From the NCBI RefSeq assembly GCF_001590865.1, contig NZ_BBUY01000017.1:24689-88688 (forward strand): a stretch of DNA of 64,000 bases. Reading direction: 5' to 3'. The position numbers and the translations under genes were made by a program. The notes beneath the pieces are model-generated. The model saw only the letters and a program-made list of their open reading frames with translations. It made no database searches and was not told the origin of the DNA. Below, in pieces: positions 41,738 to 50,108 of the stretch. Every line of letters begins with the position of its first letter. Position 1 is the stretch's first letter. This stretch comes from Streptomyces sp. NBRC 110611 (lineage in GTDB: Bacteria > Actinomycetota > Actinomycetes > Streptomycetales > Streptomycetaceae).

Positions 41738-42192
41738 CGCTCTTCCGGCTCCTTCCGGCTCGCGGCCGCGGACTCGTCGGCGGGGGCCTCGTCGGCCGGG
41801 GCCTCGTCGGCGGGAGACCCGTCGGCCGGGGGCGGGTCGGCCGGGCGCGGCCCGGATCCGGGGCGGATGACCTCGCAGGCGTCGAGGACGACCAGCCCCT
41901 CGGGGACCAGCTCGTCCAACCGGGGGAGGAAGGCGCGGACCCGTTCCTCGGTGTCCACGATCACCACGGCCACCGGGAGCTCCTCGCTCAGGGAGAGCAA
42001 CCGGGTGGTGTGGATCATGGAGGAGGCGCCGAAGCCCTCGATACCGCGGAAGACGGAGGCGCCGGCGAGGCCGGCCTGGTGGGCCCGGTGCACGATCTCG
42101 GTGAAGACGGGCCGGTGCTGCCAGGTGTCGTTCTCGCCGACGAAGACGGTGACGCGCAGTGCAGGGCCGGTGAGTCTCACTGCTGCCTCCAC
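41734..42192 (-). CDS. DUF190 protein linked to CrcB
   Basis: This protein of about 152 residues has the DUF190 core (LRVTVFVGENDTWQHRPVFTEIVHRAHQAGLAGASVFRGIEGFG), which is repeatedly found beside crcB and resembles PII-like folds. A C-terminal tail with PADEAPADEAPADE repeats is unusual. It starts at GTG 42192 or at a GTG 12 bases later, and is translationally coupled to crcB. A role in fluoride homeostasis is inferred. Confidence 0.9.
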   Translation of the reverse strand: MEAAVRLTGPALRVTVFVGENDTWQHRPVFTEIVHRAHQAGLAGASVFRGIEGFGASSMIHTTRLLSLSEELPVAVVIVDTEERVRAFLPRLDELVPEGLVVLDACEVIRPGSGPRPADPPPADGSPADEAPADEAPADESAAASRKEPEER

Positions 42193-42344
42193 GTGACGAT
42201 GCGGTACGTCCGCCGACGGGTCCGTTCACCAGGGGACGGGGAAGATCACCGCCGCGGACCAGCCTACCCCGCGCCCGCCTGTCGTACGGGTGCGGGCGAC
42301 GCCCGGCCGGCCGAGGCAGGTCGCGGCCGGGCGCCGGGGGAGGG

Positions 42345-43502
42345 TCACTCCTCGTAGAAGTTGTTGACGACCACATCCGGCTCGTCATCGTCGAACGCCT
42401 CGTTGAGCAGTGCACCGCCGACCAGGCCGGCCGCCCCGGCGCCGACCAGCGCGCCGGTACCGAAGCGGCGGCCGCCCTGCTGCGGCTGGTGCGCCTGGTG
42501 CTGCTCCTGCGGGTAGCCCTGCTGCATCGGCTGCGGGTACCCGGCCTGGGGGGCCTGCTGCGGATATCCCGTCTGGGGGGCGGTGTAGTACGGCGGCGGC
42601 GTGGTCTGCACCCGCTGGGCGCAGCCGCCACAGGCCTGGATCTGACGGGGCACACCCCACTGCGGGGACCACATCACGGTCGTCGGGCCGGGGCCGTGCT
42701 GGGGGTCGAAGAAGCAGGTCATGGGGGAGCTCCCTGTCGGTTGTGGTGACGTCGGTTGCGTGGGGACCGCTTGGGCGGGGGCCGGTTGCGGTGCCACCAG
42801 CTGTGGCGCGCTCATGTCCGGTGCGACCGGCTGTGGTGCGCCGGTGGCCGGACCCGCCGGACCCGCCGGACCCGCCGGGCCTGTCCGGTCCGCCGGGCCT
42901 GCCGGACCCGCCGGATCCGTAGGACGCAGGACGTCGACGCCGAAGTCCTGCGCGATACCGGCCAGGCCGGACGCGTAGCCCTGGCCGATGGCGCGGAACT
43001 TCCAGTCCGCGCCATGGCGGTAGAGCTCGCCGAAGACCATGGCGGTCTCGGTGGCGGCGTCGCCTCTCAGGTCGTAGCGGGCGATCTCGGTGCCGTTGGC
43101 CTCGTCGACCACGCGGATGTGGGCGCTGCGGACCTGGCCGAAGTTCTGGCCGCGCCGCTCGGCCTCGTAGAGGGAGACCGGGAAGACGATCTTCGCGACC
43201 TCGGCGGGGACCCCGGTGAGATCGACCTGGATCTGTTCGTCGTCCCCGCCGCTGCCGCCGGCCGGGGCGTTGCCCGAGTGCCGGACCGAACCATCGGGGC
43301 TGCTCAGGTTGTTGAAGAAGACGAAGTGGCCGTCGGAGAGGACCTTGCCCGACTCGCCGCACAGCAGCGCACTGGCGTCGAGGTCGTAGCCGGCCCCGCC
43401 GGCGGCTCCCACCTGCCAGCCCAGCCCCACCCGCACGGCGGTCAGGCCGGGGGCGTGTTTGGTGAGCGACACATTGCCGCCCTTGGTCAGGGCCACACTC
43501 AT
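42345..43502 (-). CDS. TerD-family protein with collagen-like linker and C-terminal CxxC/Gly-rich part
   Basis: This 385-residue protein has an N-terminal TerD domain (residues about 1-195) with VGLGWQV, YDLDASALLCGESGKV, the calcium-binding DDEQIQVDL and ELYRHGADWKFRAIGQGYASGL. A (PAG)n linker follows, then a metal-ligand-like segment (CFFDPQHG, CGGC), a Gln/Pro/Tyr-rich stretch, a small hydrophobic segment (ALVGAGAAGLVGGALL) and DDDEPDVVVNNFYEE. GGAGG precedes ATG 43502. TerD proteins are linked to tellurite and general stress; the real function is unclear. Confidence 0.92.
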   Translation of the reverse strand: MSVALTKGGNVSLTKHAPGLTAVRVGLGWQVGAAGGAGYDLDASALLCGESGKVLSDGHFVFFNNLSSPDGSVRHSGNAPAGGSGGDDEQIQVDLTGVPAEVAKIVFPVSLYEAERRGQNFGQVRSAHIRVVDEANGTEIARYDLRGDAATETAMVFGELYRHGADWKFRAIGQGYASGLAGIAQDFGVDVLRPTDPAGPAGPADRTGPAGPAGPAGPATGAPQPVAPDMSAPQLVAPQPAPAQAVPTQPTSPQPTGSSPMTCFFDPQHGPGPTTVMWSPQWGVPRQIQACGGCAQRVQTTPPPYYTAPQTGYPQQAPQAGYPQPMQQGYPQEQHQAHQPQQGGRRFGTGALVGAGAAGLVGGALLNEAFDDDEPDVVVNNFYEE

Positions 43503-43684
43503 CTGTTGCCTCCACAACTGTCCTGGTCCTGGCGTTCCGCGGTCCGGGGCCGGTGTTCGTCCGGGCCCGGGGGCCGGGTCCTTCGACTTCAACGCCGGGG
43601 GACCCCGGATAGTTTCCAGGTTGCGCAATATTCTAATTATGCGCGTGTGGGGTGCGGGTGAGTGAGGGAGGCGCTGACGTGCGG

Positions 43685-46495
43685 TCAGCCGGAGCCGCCC
43701 GCACGAGGCTTCCGGCTCGCGTAGCGCTTCCTGGCGACCGTGAGCGCGCACGCGTACAGGGTGAGGACCGCCGCGAGCAGCGCGTAATAGAGGGGCGGCG
43801 GGGCCGACATGTCCAGCAGCGGGCCCACCGGGGACAGCGGCAGCAGGACGCCGGTGACGGCGAGCGCGGTGACGGCGAGGTGGACGGGGCCCAGTGCCCG
43901 GTCTTCGGCGGTGCGGCGACCGGTCCGCAGGAGAAGCATCACCATCCCCTGGGTGAGGAGGTTCTCGGTGAACCACCCGGCGTGGAACATCGCCGGGTGG
44001 CCGTCGGCGTCCGCCGCCGTGGTGTGTACGGCGAGGGCGAGGACGCCGAAGGTGGCGAGGTCGGCGACAGCGTTGAGCAGGCCGAACACCGTGATGTAGC
44101 GGAGGAAGGGGCGCGCCCGGAGGACGGCCGGCCGGCGCGTCGTGGCGGGTGCGGGGCGGTCGGCGGCGAAGGCGAGCTGGGCCGCGTCGAAGCACAGGTT
44201 CTGCACCAGGACCTGGGCCGGGAGCATGGGGAGGAACGGCAGCAGCAGGCCGGCGGCGAGCATGGCGATGACATTGCCGAGGTTGGAGGAGAGCGTGATG
44301 TGCAGGTAGGCGGCGATATTGCCGCTGCTGTGGCGGCCGGCGGCGATCGCGCGGTCGAGGGCGGTGAGGTCCTTCGCGGCGAGGACGACATCGGCGCCCT
44401 CGCGTACCACCTCCACCGCTCCCCGGGGGCAGACGCCGACGTCGGCCGCGTGCAGGGCGGGCAGGTCGTTGACGCCGTCGCCGAGGAATCCGGTCACCCG
44501 CCCGCTCTCGCGCAGGGCCGTGACGATGCGGGCCTTGTCCTGCGCTGTGCAGCGGGCCACGACGGTGGCCCGGCCGACGGCCCGGGCGAGCGGCGGCCCG
44601 GTGAGCGCACCCAGATGACCGGCGGTGAGCACCTCGCCCGGCTCCAGGCCGAGGTCCCGGCAGGCGCGGGCGGCGGTGCCGGGGTGGTCGCCGGTGAGGA
44701 CCTTCACCGCTACACCGCGCCGGGCGAGGTCGTTCAGGGCGTCGGCGGCGGTGGGCGCGAGCGCGTCACGGAGGGCGACGAAGCCGAGGAAGGTGAGTCC
44801 TCGTATGTCCGGTTCGCGGTACGCGCCGAGGCGGGCCGGGCGTTCGGCGCGTGCGACGGCCACCAGGCGCAGTCCGTCCGCCGCGTCCCGTGCGGCGAGG
44901 CCGAGGAGGCGAGCGCGCTCCTCGGCGTCGAGTCCGGCCTCCGCTCCGTCGACGGCGACCCGCCCGCACCGGTCGAGGACGTCCTCCACGGCGCCCTTGA
45001 CGACGAGGGTGTGCCGGCCGTGCTGCCCGGGGCGGCGCACCACGGCGGCGGCGAAGCGGTGGACGGGGTCGAAGGGCAGCGCCGCGATGCCGTCGTACGC
45101 GAGGGGGTCCGCGTCGCCGTACAGCTCTCCGGCCGCGTCGAGAATCGCCTCGTCGAGGGTGTCCGGGGCGGGCAGTTCGGCGAGTTCCAGGGACCAGAAG
45201 CTGCTCACCGCCGCCCAGTGCAGCACGCCCGGATCGTCGTCCCCCCGGGCGTTCACCGAGCGTGCCACCGCCGGCCGGTCCTGGGTGAGGGTGCCGGTCT
45301 TGTCCAGGCACAGCACGTCGATCGCGCCGAGGTCGTGCAGGGCGGGCAGCCGTCTGACGATCACGCCGCTGGTACGGGCCAGCGCGGCGGCGCCCCGGGC
45401 CAGGGTGGCGGTGACGATCACCGGCAGCATCTCCGGGGTGAGTCCGACCGCCACGGCGACCGCGAACGGCAGCATCTCCAGCCCCCGCCCGCGCAGCGCC
45501 GCATGCGCCATCAGCACCAGCGGCGGGGTCAGCAGCATGAAGCGGATCAGTGTCCAGGCGATGCCGTGGACCGAGCGGTCGAAGGCGGTCTCCGTCCGCC
45601 GCCGTGCCGGACCGCCGTACGACGCCGCGAACCGGGTGTCCGTACCGGTGGCGACGACCAGTGCCGTAGCGCTCCCGGAGGCCACACTGCTGCCCTGGAA
45701 ACACAGGTGCGGCGGCTCCGGCAGGTCGGACGGCTGCGGCGGCTCCGCCAGGTCCGACGGCTCCGGCAGCTCCGCACCGCCGCCGACGGGCACGTCGACC
45801 GGGTACTTCGGCACGGGCACGGACTCGCCGGTCAGCGCCGCCTGATGCACCGTCAGCCCGCTCGCGCGCAGCAACCGGACATCGGCCGGTACCAGATCGC
45901 CGGGGCCGAGCCGGATCACATCTCCGACCACGAGCTGATCGACCGGCGCTTCACGGACCACGGGCGTAGCGTCGTCGTCCGCCCGCCGCTGCACGGACGC
46001 CGTGGTGGCGACCAGTTCGCGCAGCGCGGCCATCGACCGGCCGGCCCGGTGCTCCCCGCCCGACCGCAGGAGGCAGCTCACCACGACGAGCACAGTGATC
46101 ACGCAGGCGGTGCCCCAGGAGGCGACGGCCGCGGACACCAGCCCGAGACACAGCAGCACAGCGGTGAACGGATCGCGCAGACTGCCCAGAAACCGCCGCG
46201 GCCAGGAGACCGGCCGCCAGGCGGGGATCATGTTCTCCCCGTCGCGCAGCAGGCGCTCCTCGGCCTGCTGCTCGGTCAGCCCGCGCGGACCGCTCGCCAG
46301 CCGCCGCATCAGCTGCAGCGTCGTGCCACCCGCCGGCTGCCCGCTGCCGGGCGGCGCGCTCTTCCCGGGCGCGGAGCCGGGCAGGGAATCGGGCACCGCA
46401 TCGGGCAGGGGAGCGGATACGGGACCGGATACCGAATCAGGCACCGAGTCAGGCACCGAAGTGACGGAGGTTCGCCGGTGACGTGTGCCCGGCAC
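43685..46495 (-). CDS. mgtA: Magnesium-transporting P-type ATPase (MgtA/MgtB type)
   Basis: This P-type ATPase of up to 936 residues has TGES (ALTGESVPVPKYPV), the membrane motif VGLTPEMLPVIVTATLARGA, DKTGTLT, KGAVEDVL, GDHPGTA and GDGVND, plus MgtA-type helices (NLGNVIAMLAAGLLLPFLPMLPAQVLVQNLCFD). The first 55 residues are a low-complexity PDS/PGS tail. The true start may lie downstream of 46495, since this frame overlaps the ArsR gene by 47 bp; a GTG at 46456 is an alternative. Mg2+ import is the known role of the family. Confidence 0.92.
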   Translation of the reverse strand: MPGTRHRRTSVTSVPDSVPDSVSGPVSAPLPDAVPDSLPGSAPGKSAPPGSGQPAGGTTLQLMRRLASGPRGLTEQQAEERLLRDGENMIPAWRPVSWPRRFLGSLRDPFTAVLLCLGLVSAAVASWGTACVITVLVVVSCLLRSGGEHRAGRSMAALRELVATTASVQRRADDDATPVVREAPVDQLVVGDVIRLGPGDLVPADVRLLRASGLTVHQAALTGESVPVPKYPVDVPVGGGAELPEPSDLAEPPQPSDLPEPPHLCFQGSSVASGSATALVVATGTDTRFAASYGGPARRRTETAFDRSVHGIAWTLIRFMLLTPPLVLMAHAALRGRGLEMLPFAVAVAVGLTPEMLPVIVTATLARGAAALARTSGVIVRRLPALHDLGAIDVLCLDKTGTLTQDRPAVARSVNARGDDDPGVLHWAAVSSFWSLELAELPAPDTLDEAILDAAGELYGDADPLAYDGIAALPFDPVHRFAAAVVRRPGQHGRHTLVVKGAVEDVLDRCGRVAVDGAEAGLDAEERARLLGLAARDAADGLRLVAVARAERPARLGAYREPDIRGLTFLGFVALRDALAPTAADALNDLARRGVAVKVLTGDHPGTAARACRDLGLEPGEVLTAGHLGALTGPPLARAVGRATVVARCTAQDKARIVTALRESGRVTGFLGDGVNDLPALHAADVGVCPRGAVEVVREGADVVLAAKDLTALDRAIAAGRHSSGNIAAYLHITLSSNLGNVIAMLAAGLLLPFLPMLPAQVLVQNLCFDAAQLAFAADRPAPATTRRPAVLRARPFLRYITVFGLLNAVADLATFGVLALAVHTTAADADGHPAMFHAGWFTENLLTQGMVMLLLRTGRRTAEDRALGPVHLAVTALAVTGVLLPLSPVGPLLDMSAPPPLYYALLAAVLTLYACALTVARKRYASRKPRAGGSG

Positions 46496-46832
46496 GGGCG
46501 GACAGCCGGCCGACCAGCAGCCGCACCACCGCGACCACGTCGGGATCGTCGACGAAGTACACGACCCGGCGGCCCTCCCGGCGCGACCGCACCAGACCGG
46601 CGAGCTTCAGCTTCGACAGATGCTGGCTCACCGCGGGCAGCGCACCGCCGACCCGCCCCGCGAGCCCGCTCACATCGCTCTCACCCTGCGCCAGCGCCCA
46701 TACGAGATGCAGCCGCGGCGGGGAGGCGAGCAGCCCGAACACGGCGGCCGCCTGGCCCAGCACCTCGGCGGACGGGTCCACCGTGCCACCACCTTCGTCT
46801 GCCGCGCCCGCGCCTGTGACGCCCAACACCAC
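46449..46832 (-). CDS. ArsR-family transcriptional regulator
   Basis: This 127-residue regulator has a winged HTH (DVSGLAGRVGGALPAVSQHLSKLKLAGLVRSRREGRRVVYFV). There is no obvious cysteine pair in the recognition helix, so the metal site, if any, is not of the classical ArsR type. Its end overlaps the start of the Mg2+ ATPase gene, so control of that gene is likely. The preceding gene on the same strand encodes a VanZ-like protein. Confidence 0.92.
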   Translation of the reverse strand: MVLGVTGAGAADEGGGTVDPSAEVLGQAAAVFGLLASPPRLHLVWALAQGESDVSGLAGRVGGALPAVSQHLSKLKLAGLVRSRREGRRVVYFVDDPDVVAVVRLLVGRLSARAGHTSPANLRHFGA

Positions 46833-46904
46833 TGATCGTCTCCGTCCCCCTGGGACGCGCCTTCGTGTCCCCGAACGGCCAGTCTAGGGTCCGTCGGAAG
46901 GGCC

Positions 46905-47402
46905 CTAGGCGGCATACCTCGCACGCCTCGCGCGTCTGCCGCGCCGGACCGGCAGGCCGAGGGCGTGGCGGACGGCCGCCGCGAGGGCGAAGCCGGCCAA
47001 GCAGCCGAGGGTGTTGGACAGCAGGTCGTTCACGTCCGAGGTGCGCCCGGAGTGGACGAGGTACTGCGTCGTCTCTATGGCGAGCGATCCGAGGGAGCCG
47101 AGGAGGCCCGCCGTGTACCAGCGGAGGCCGAGCGCGGCGAAGAGGATGCCGCCGGGGAGGAACAGGGCCGTGTTCAGGAGGAAATCGACGATGTCGGCGG
47201 GGTTGCCGACATCGAGGAGGGCGAAGTTGACGGCCTGGCCGCCACCGGAGCGCGTGCCGAAGGTGAGGCCGGCGACACCGGCGGCCCACAGCCACACCAG
47301 ACCCAGCAGCACACGCCGCGAGGTGCGCAGGGACCTGGTGGCCGCGCCGGTTATCAGGCCCCCCGCGATGCCGATAGTCAGGGCAATGAGGAAGAAAGGC
47401 AT
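46905..47402 (-). CDS. VanZ-family membrane protein
   Basis: This 165-residue protein has about four helices and VanZ landmarks: VDFLLNTALFLPGGILFAALG, SLAIETTQYLVHSGRTSDVNDLLSNTLGCLAGF and an Arg-rich C-terminus. VanZ relatives include teicoplanin-resistance proteins, but most function in unknown ways. The ATG at 47402 gives the first helix at the N-terminus. It is divergent from the zinc-starvation ribosomal genes. Confidence 0.92.
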   Translation of the reverse strand: MPFFLIALTIGIAGGLITGAATRSLRTSRRVLLGLVWLWAAGVAGLTFGTRSGGGQAVNFALLDVGNPADIVDFLLNTALFLPGGILFAALGLRWYTAGLLGSLGSLAIETTQYLVHSGRTSDVNDLLSNTLGCLAGFALAAAVRHALGLPVRRGRRARRARYAA

Positions 47403-47534
47403 GCGAAACCGTACCTGAGTGCTCAAAGGGTATGTATCGCTTGTGGCGCGTGCGGCAACACGGTGCAGTGACGGCGGCACCGGCGCCCACCAGGACCGCC
47501 GCACGCCCCGTGCGTGATGCGATGGACTACTATA

Positions 47535-47549
47535 TGGAAACGGTTTCCA
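47535..47549. promoter_or_regulatory. Zur box upstream of L28-S14
   Basis: TGGAAACGGTTTCCA is a perfect 7-1-7 palindrome, extended by one base pair on each side. It resembles the actinomycete Zur consensus TGAAAATGATTTTCA. It lies directly after a -10-like TACTAT (47528-47533), so a bound repressor would block transcription start of the ribosomal genes. Confidence 0.85.
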
Positions 47550-47588
47550 TTTCCGATAGAGTTTCCCCGACGAGAGGCAGCCAGCACC

Positions 47589-47825
47589 ATGTCCGCCCAT
47601 TGCCAACTGACCGGCGCCAAGCCGGGCTTCGGCAAGACCGTCTCCCACTCGCACCGCCGGACCTCCCGTCGGTTCGATCCGAACATCCAGCGCAAGCGCT
47701 ACTGGCTGGCGAGCGAGGGGCGGTACGTCCGGCTCGCCCTCAGCGCCAGGGCGATCAAGACGGTCGATGTCATCGGCGTCGAGGCCGCGGTGGCACGTAT
47801 CCGCGCACGCGGGGTGAAGGTCTGA
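47589..47825 (+). CDS. rpmB: 50S ribosomal protein L28, zinc-independent paralog
   Basis: This 78-residue L28 has HCQLTGAKPGFGKTVSHSHRRTSRRFDPNIQRKRYWL. In zinc-binding (C+) L28 the N-terminus carries CxxC; here only one Cys remains (CQLTG), so this is a C- paralog. Such paralogs replace the zinc-containing version under zinc shortage and free zinc. A Zur box lies 40 bp upstream. The stop overlaps the ATG of S14 by one base (TGATG). Confidence 0.95.
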   Translation: MSAHCQLTGAKPGFGKTVSHSHRRTSRRFDPNIQRKRYWLASEGRYVRLALSARAIKTVDVIGVEAAVARIRARGVKV

Positions 47826-48130
47826 TGGCGAAGCAGAGCAAGATCGCGAAGAACGAGCAGCGCAAGGTGATCGTCGAGCGGTACGCGGCCCGGCGTGCCG
47901 AGCTGAAGGGGATCATCCGGCGGCCGTCCTCGACCGACGCCGAACGGGTCGCGGCCCAGGCCGAGTTGCGACGCCAGCCGCGCGACGCCAGCGCGACCCG
48001 GGTGCGCAACCGGGACAGCGTGGACGGCCGGCCCCGTGGACACCTGCGGAAGTTCGGCATGTCCCGGGTGCGCGTACGGGAACAGGCGCACGCCGGATTC
48101 CTCCCCGGGGTCACCAAGTCGTCCTGGTGA
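47825..48130 (+). CDS. rpsN: 30S ribosomal protein S14, zinc-independent long form
   Basis: This 101-residue S14 of the long C- type has AKQSKIAKNEQRKVIVERYAARRAELKGIIRRPS, RDASATRVRNRDSVDGRPRGHLRKFGMSRVRVREQA. The short C+ form with two CxxC pairs is absent from this sequence. It is translationally coupled to L28 and thus under the same Zur box. It is a zinc-starvation replacement of the housekeeping S14. Confidence 0.96.
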   Translation: MAKQSKIAKNEQRKVIVERYAARRAELKGIIRRPSSTDAERVAAQAELRRQPRDASATRVRNRDSVDGRPRGHLRKFGMSRVRVREQAHAGFLPGVTKSSW

Positions 48131-48368
48131 CATCGTCCTGGTGACATCGGGGGGTCTTCCCGCTGGACGGCGCCGTGGTCCGGATCCTCGTGGTCCGGGC
48201 CGCGGCGCCGTTCCGGCGGTACGGGTCCGGCGGCGAGGTGTCGCCGGCGGCCGTCGCAGACGAGGGCGTAGCCCAGTCGGCGGCGCTGGTCCCGCCGGGT
48301 GCGCGAACCGCGGCTACTTTTCGGTGGAGGGGGATCGGACTGATTCGCCGACCGGAGAGGACACGTCC

Positions 48369-48557
48369 ATGCGCCTTCGTACTCTTGCCACGGCCGCCTG
48401 CACCATCGCTCTGCTCGCTGCTGCCGCGCCCGGGGCCGCCGCCCGGCCAGGCGACGGAGTCGACCTCAATGCGTGTGGCTCCGCGGTCAACGTCATTGCC
48501 ATCCCGATCGAGGTGTTGTCCCCCGGCCAGTCGGACGACTGCGCCTCCGAGGGGTGA
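48369..48557 (+). CDS. Short secreted two-cysteine peptide, chaplin-like
   Basis: This 62-residue precursor has a signal peptide (cleavage near residue 26) and a mature part with ACGSAVNVIAIPIEVLSPGQSDDC. Two Cys (36, 58) frame a hydrophobic strand, as in chaplins, where a disulfide loop promotes amyloid-like assembly. It lacks the typical GNxxN/LNP pattern, so the family call is tentative. GAGAGGA precedes the ATG. It lies within the zinc-starvation island but has no Zur box of its own. Confidence 0.65.
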   Translation: MRLRTLATAACTIALLAAAAPGAAARPGDGVDLNACGSAVNVIAIPIEVLSPGQSDDCASEG

Positions 48558-48611
48558 CGAGGCCGTCGGTGCTGCCTCGTGGTGGCCCATCCGCCGTGCG
48601 GTGTGAGTGTT

Positions 48612-48654
48612 CCGGGTTGGGCAGTGCCGTGGCTGCGACCACTGCCCAACCCGG
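48612..48654. terminator. Bidirectional 15-bp hairpin terminator
   Basis: CCGGGTTGGGCAGTG pairs perfectly with CACTGCCCAACCCGG across a 13-nt loop. It separates the convergent short peptide gene and the COG0523 GTPase gene. Confidence 0.85.
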
Positions 48655-48659
48655 GGTAT

Positions 48660-49829
48660 TCAGGCCTGCGGCACCGGTTCGTGGTGCTCGTGTGCGCAGG
48701 CGGCGTCGATACCGTACGTGTCCCACACCGGGAACGGGTCCTCGGAGGGGTGCTCGCCGTCGGCCAGGAGGCAGTCGGTCAGGGCCGCGTGCAGTGCCGT
48801 GGGGCGCAACTCGGTTCCGATGAAGACCAGTTCCTGGTCCGGGCCGTCGTCGGCGGTGCGGACGCCGGCCGGCTCGAAGCGGGCGACCGTGCCCGCCTGT
48901 GACCACAGTCCGGTGACGTTCGGCCGGCCGGCCAGCCGGAAGAAGCCCTTGGAGCGCAGGATCCGGCCGTAGGAGCCGCTGTCGAGCCCTTCGGTGACGA
49001 AGGTCCAGAGCCGGCCGGGGTGGAAGGGGGCGTCGGCGCGGAAGACCGTGCCGGCGATGCCGTACTCCTCGGTCTCCGGGACGTGGTCGCCGTTGAGTTC
49101 GCGCACCCAGCCGGGTGCCTGCCGGGCCCGTTCCAGGTCGAACAGTCCGGTGCCGAGGATGTCGGCGGGGTCCACCCGGCCGTGCCGGGCGGGCACGATC
49201 CGGGCGGCCGGGTTGAGGCGGGTGAGCGTGGCCCGAAGGCGGTCGGCGGCGTCCGCGTCGACCAGATCGGTCTTGTTGAGGACGATGACATCGGCGAACT
49301 CGACCTGGTCCATCAGCAGGTCGCTGACGGTGCGTTCGTCCTCCTCGTACTGGTCCAGTCCCCGCTCGGCCAGTCCGTCGCCGCTGTTGAGCTCGGGCAG
49401 GAAGTGGGCGGCGTCGACGACCGTGACCATCGTGTCGATCCGGGCGAGGTCACCGAGGGTGGCTTCGTCGTCGCGGGGGAAGGAGAAGGTGGCCGCGACG
49501 GGCATCGGTTCCGAAATGCCGCTGGACTCGATGAGGAGGTAGTCGAAGCGGCCCTCGCGGGCCAGCCGGCCGACCTCCTCGAGCAGGTCGTCGCGGAGGG
49601 TGCAGCAGATGCAGCCGTTGGTCAGTTCGACGAGGCGTTCCTCGGTGCGGGAGAGCGCGGACGTGCCGCCGCGCACCAGGGCCGCATCGATGTTGATCTC
49701 GCTCATGTCATTGACGATGACCGCGACGCGCAGGCCCTCCCGGTTGCTCAGCACGTGGTTGAGCAGCGTGGTCTTGCCCGCGCCGAGGAAGCCGGACAGG
49801 ACCGTGACGGGCAGTCGGTGGTGCGTCAT
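48660..49829 (-). CDS. COG0523 (CobW/ZigA-like) GTP-dependent zinc metallochaperone
   Basis: This 389-residue G3E-family GTPase has Walker A GFLGAGKTTLLN, the CxCC metal motif in TNGCICCTLRDDLLEEV, Walker B-like DYLLIESSGISEP, NKTD and a CobW C-terminal domain. It ends in a His/Cys-rich tail (ACAHEHHEPV). Zinc-responsive members deliver zinc to client enzymes during starvation. It follows L32 by six bases in a Zur-box operon, which supports a zinc rather than a cobalt or nickel role. Confidence 0.92.
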   Translation of the reverse strand: MTHHRLPVTVLSGFLGAGKTTLLNHVLSNREGLRVAVIVNDMSEINIDAALVRGGTSALSRTEERLVELTNGCICCTLRDDLLEEVGRLAREGRFDYLLIESSGISEPMPVAATFSFPRDDEATLGDLARIDTMVTVVDAAHFLPELNSGDGLAERGLDQYEEDERTVSDLLMDQVEFADVIVLNKTDLVDADAADRLRATLTRLNPAARIVPARHGRVDPADILGTGLFDLERARQAPGWVRELNGDHVPETEEYGIAGTVFRADAPFHPGRLWTFVTEGLDSGSYGRILRSKGFFRLAGRPNVTGLWSQAGTVARFEPAGVRTADDGPDQELVFIGTELRPTALHAALTDCLLADGEHPSEDPFPVWDTYGIDAACAHEHHEPVPQA

Positions 49830-49835
49830 GCCGCC

Positions 49836-50006
49836 TCAGCGCTCCGGGTGCAGCAGCCCGCGTTCGTACGCCTTGGCCAGCCGCTGCGGCACCAGGTAGG
49901 TGGAGCCGTCGACGGTGACGGGCACGAGCCGGGGGGTGCGGGCCTTCCACTGGGCGCGGCGGTGGCGGGTGTTGCTGCGGGACATCTTGCGCTTGGGCAC
50001 GGCCAT
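49836..50006 (-). CDS. rpmF: 50S ribosomal protein L32, zinc-independent paralog
   Basis: This 56-residue L32 starts MAVPKRKMSRSNTRHRRAQWKA, followed by TPRLVPVTVDGSTYLVPQRLAKAYERGLLHPER. The four cysteines of zinc-binding L32 are missing, so this is a C- form. GGAGG precedes the ATG. It is the first gene of the Zur-box operon with the COG0523 GTPase. Confidence 0.95.
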   Translation of the reverse strand: MAVPKRKMSRSNTRHRRAQWKARTPRLVPVTVDGSTYLVPQRLAKAYERGLLHPER

Positions 50007-50044
50007 GGCGACCTCCTGGGTGACCGGGGTACGGGGCGAGCCCC

Positions 50045-50074
50045 AGGCTAGCTGAAAATGGAAGCCATTTCCAA
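50045..50074 (-). promoter_or_regulatory. Promoter with Zur box for L32-COG0523
   Basis: On the minus strand TTGGAA (-35) and TAGCCT (-10) are 18 bp apart. Between and over them lies TGGAAATGGCTTCCA followed by TTTTCA (50053-50073), matching the Zur consensus and resembling the 47535 box. Repression by Zn-loaded Zur is inferred from this match and the gene content. Confidence 0.8.
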
Positions 50075-50108
50075 ACGGCTGGGTGTTCCCGGTGCCGGCG
50101 GTCGGCGC

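Noticed and set aside
42193..42344. Possible fluoride riboswitch before the DUF190-crcB operon
   Set aside because: A GGTGAT element is present, but the second conserved element (GCTGATG) and the required pairing were not found.
43652..46819. 1055-residue reading frame on the plus strand
   Set aside because: It lies antisense to the Mg2+ ATPase and ArsR genes, has low-complexity Gly/Arg/His composition and no family motif; high GC keeps such frames open.
47403..47588. Additional small ribosomal protein gene (L33, L31 or L36) near the Zur box
   Set aside because: No matching short frame was found in either strand of this gap.
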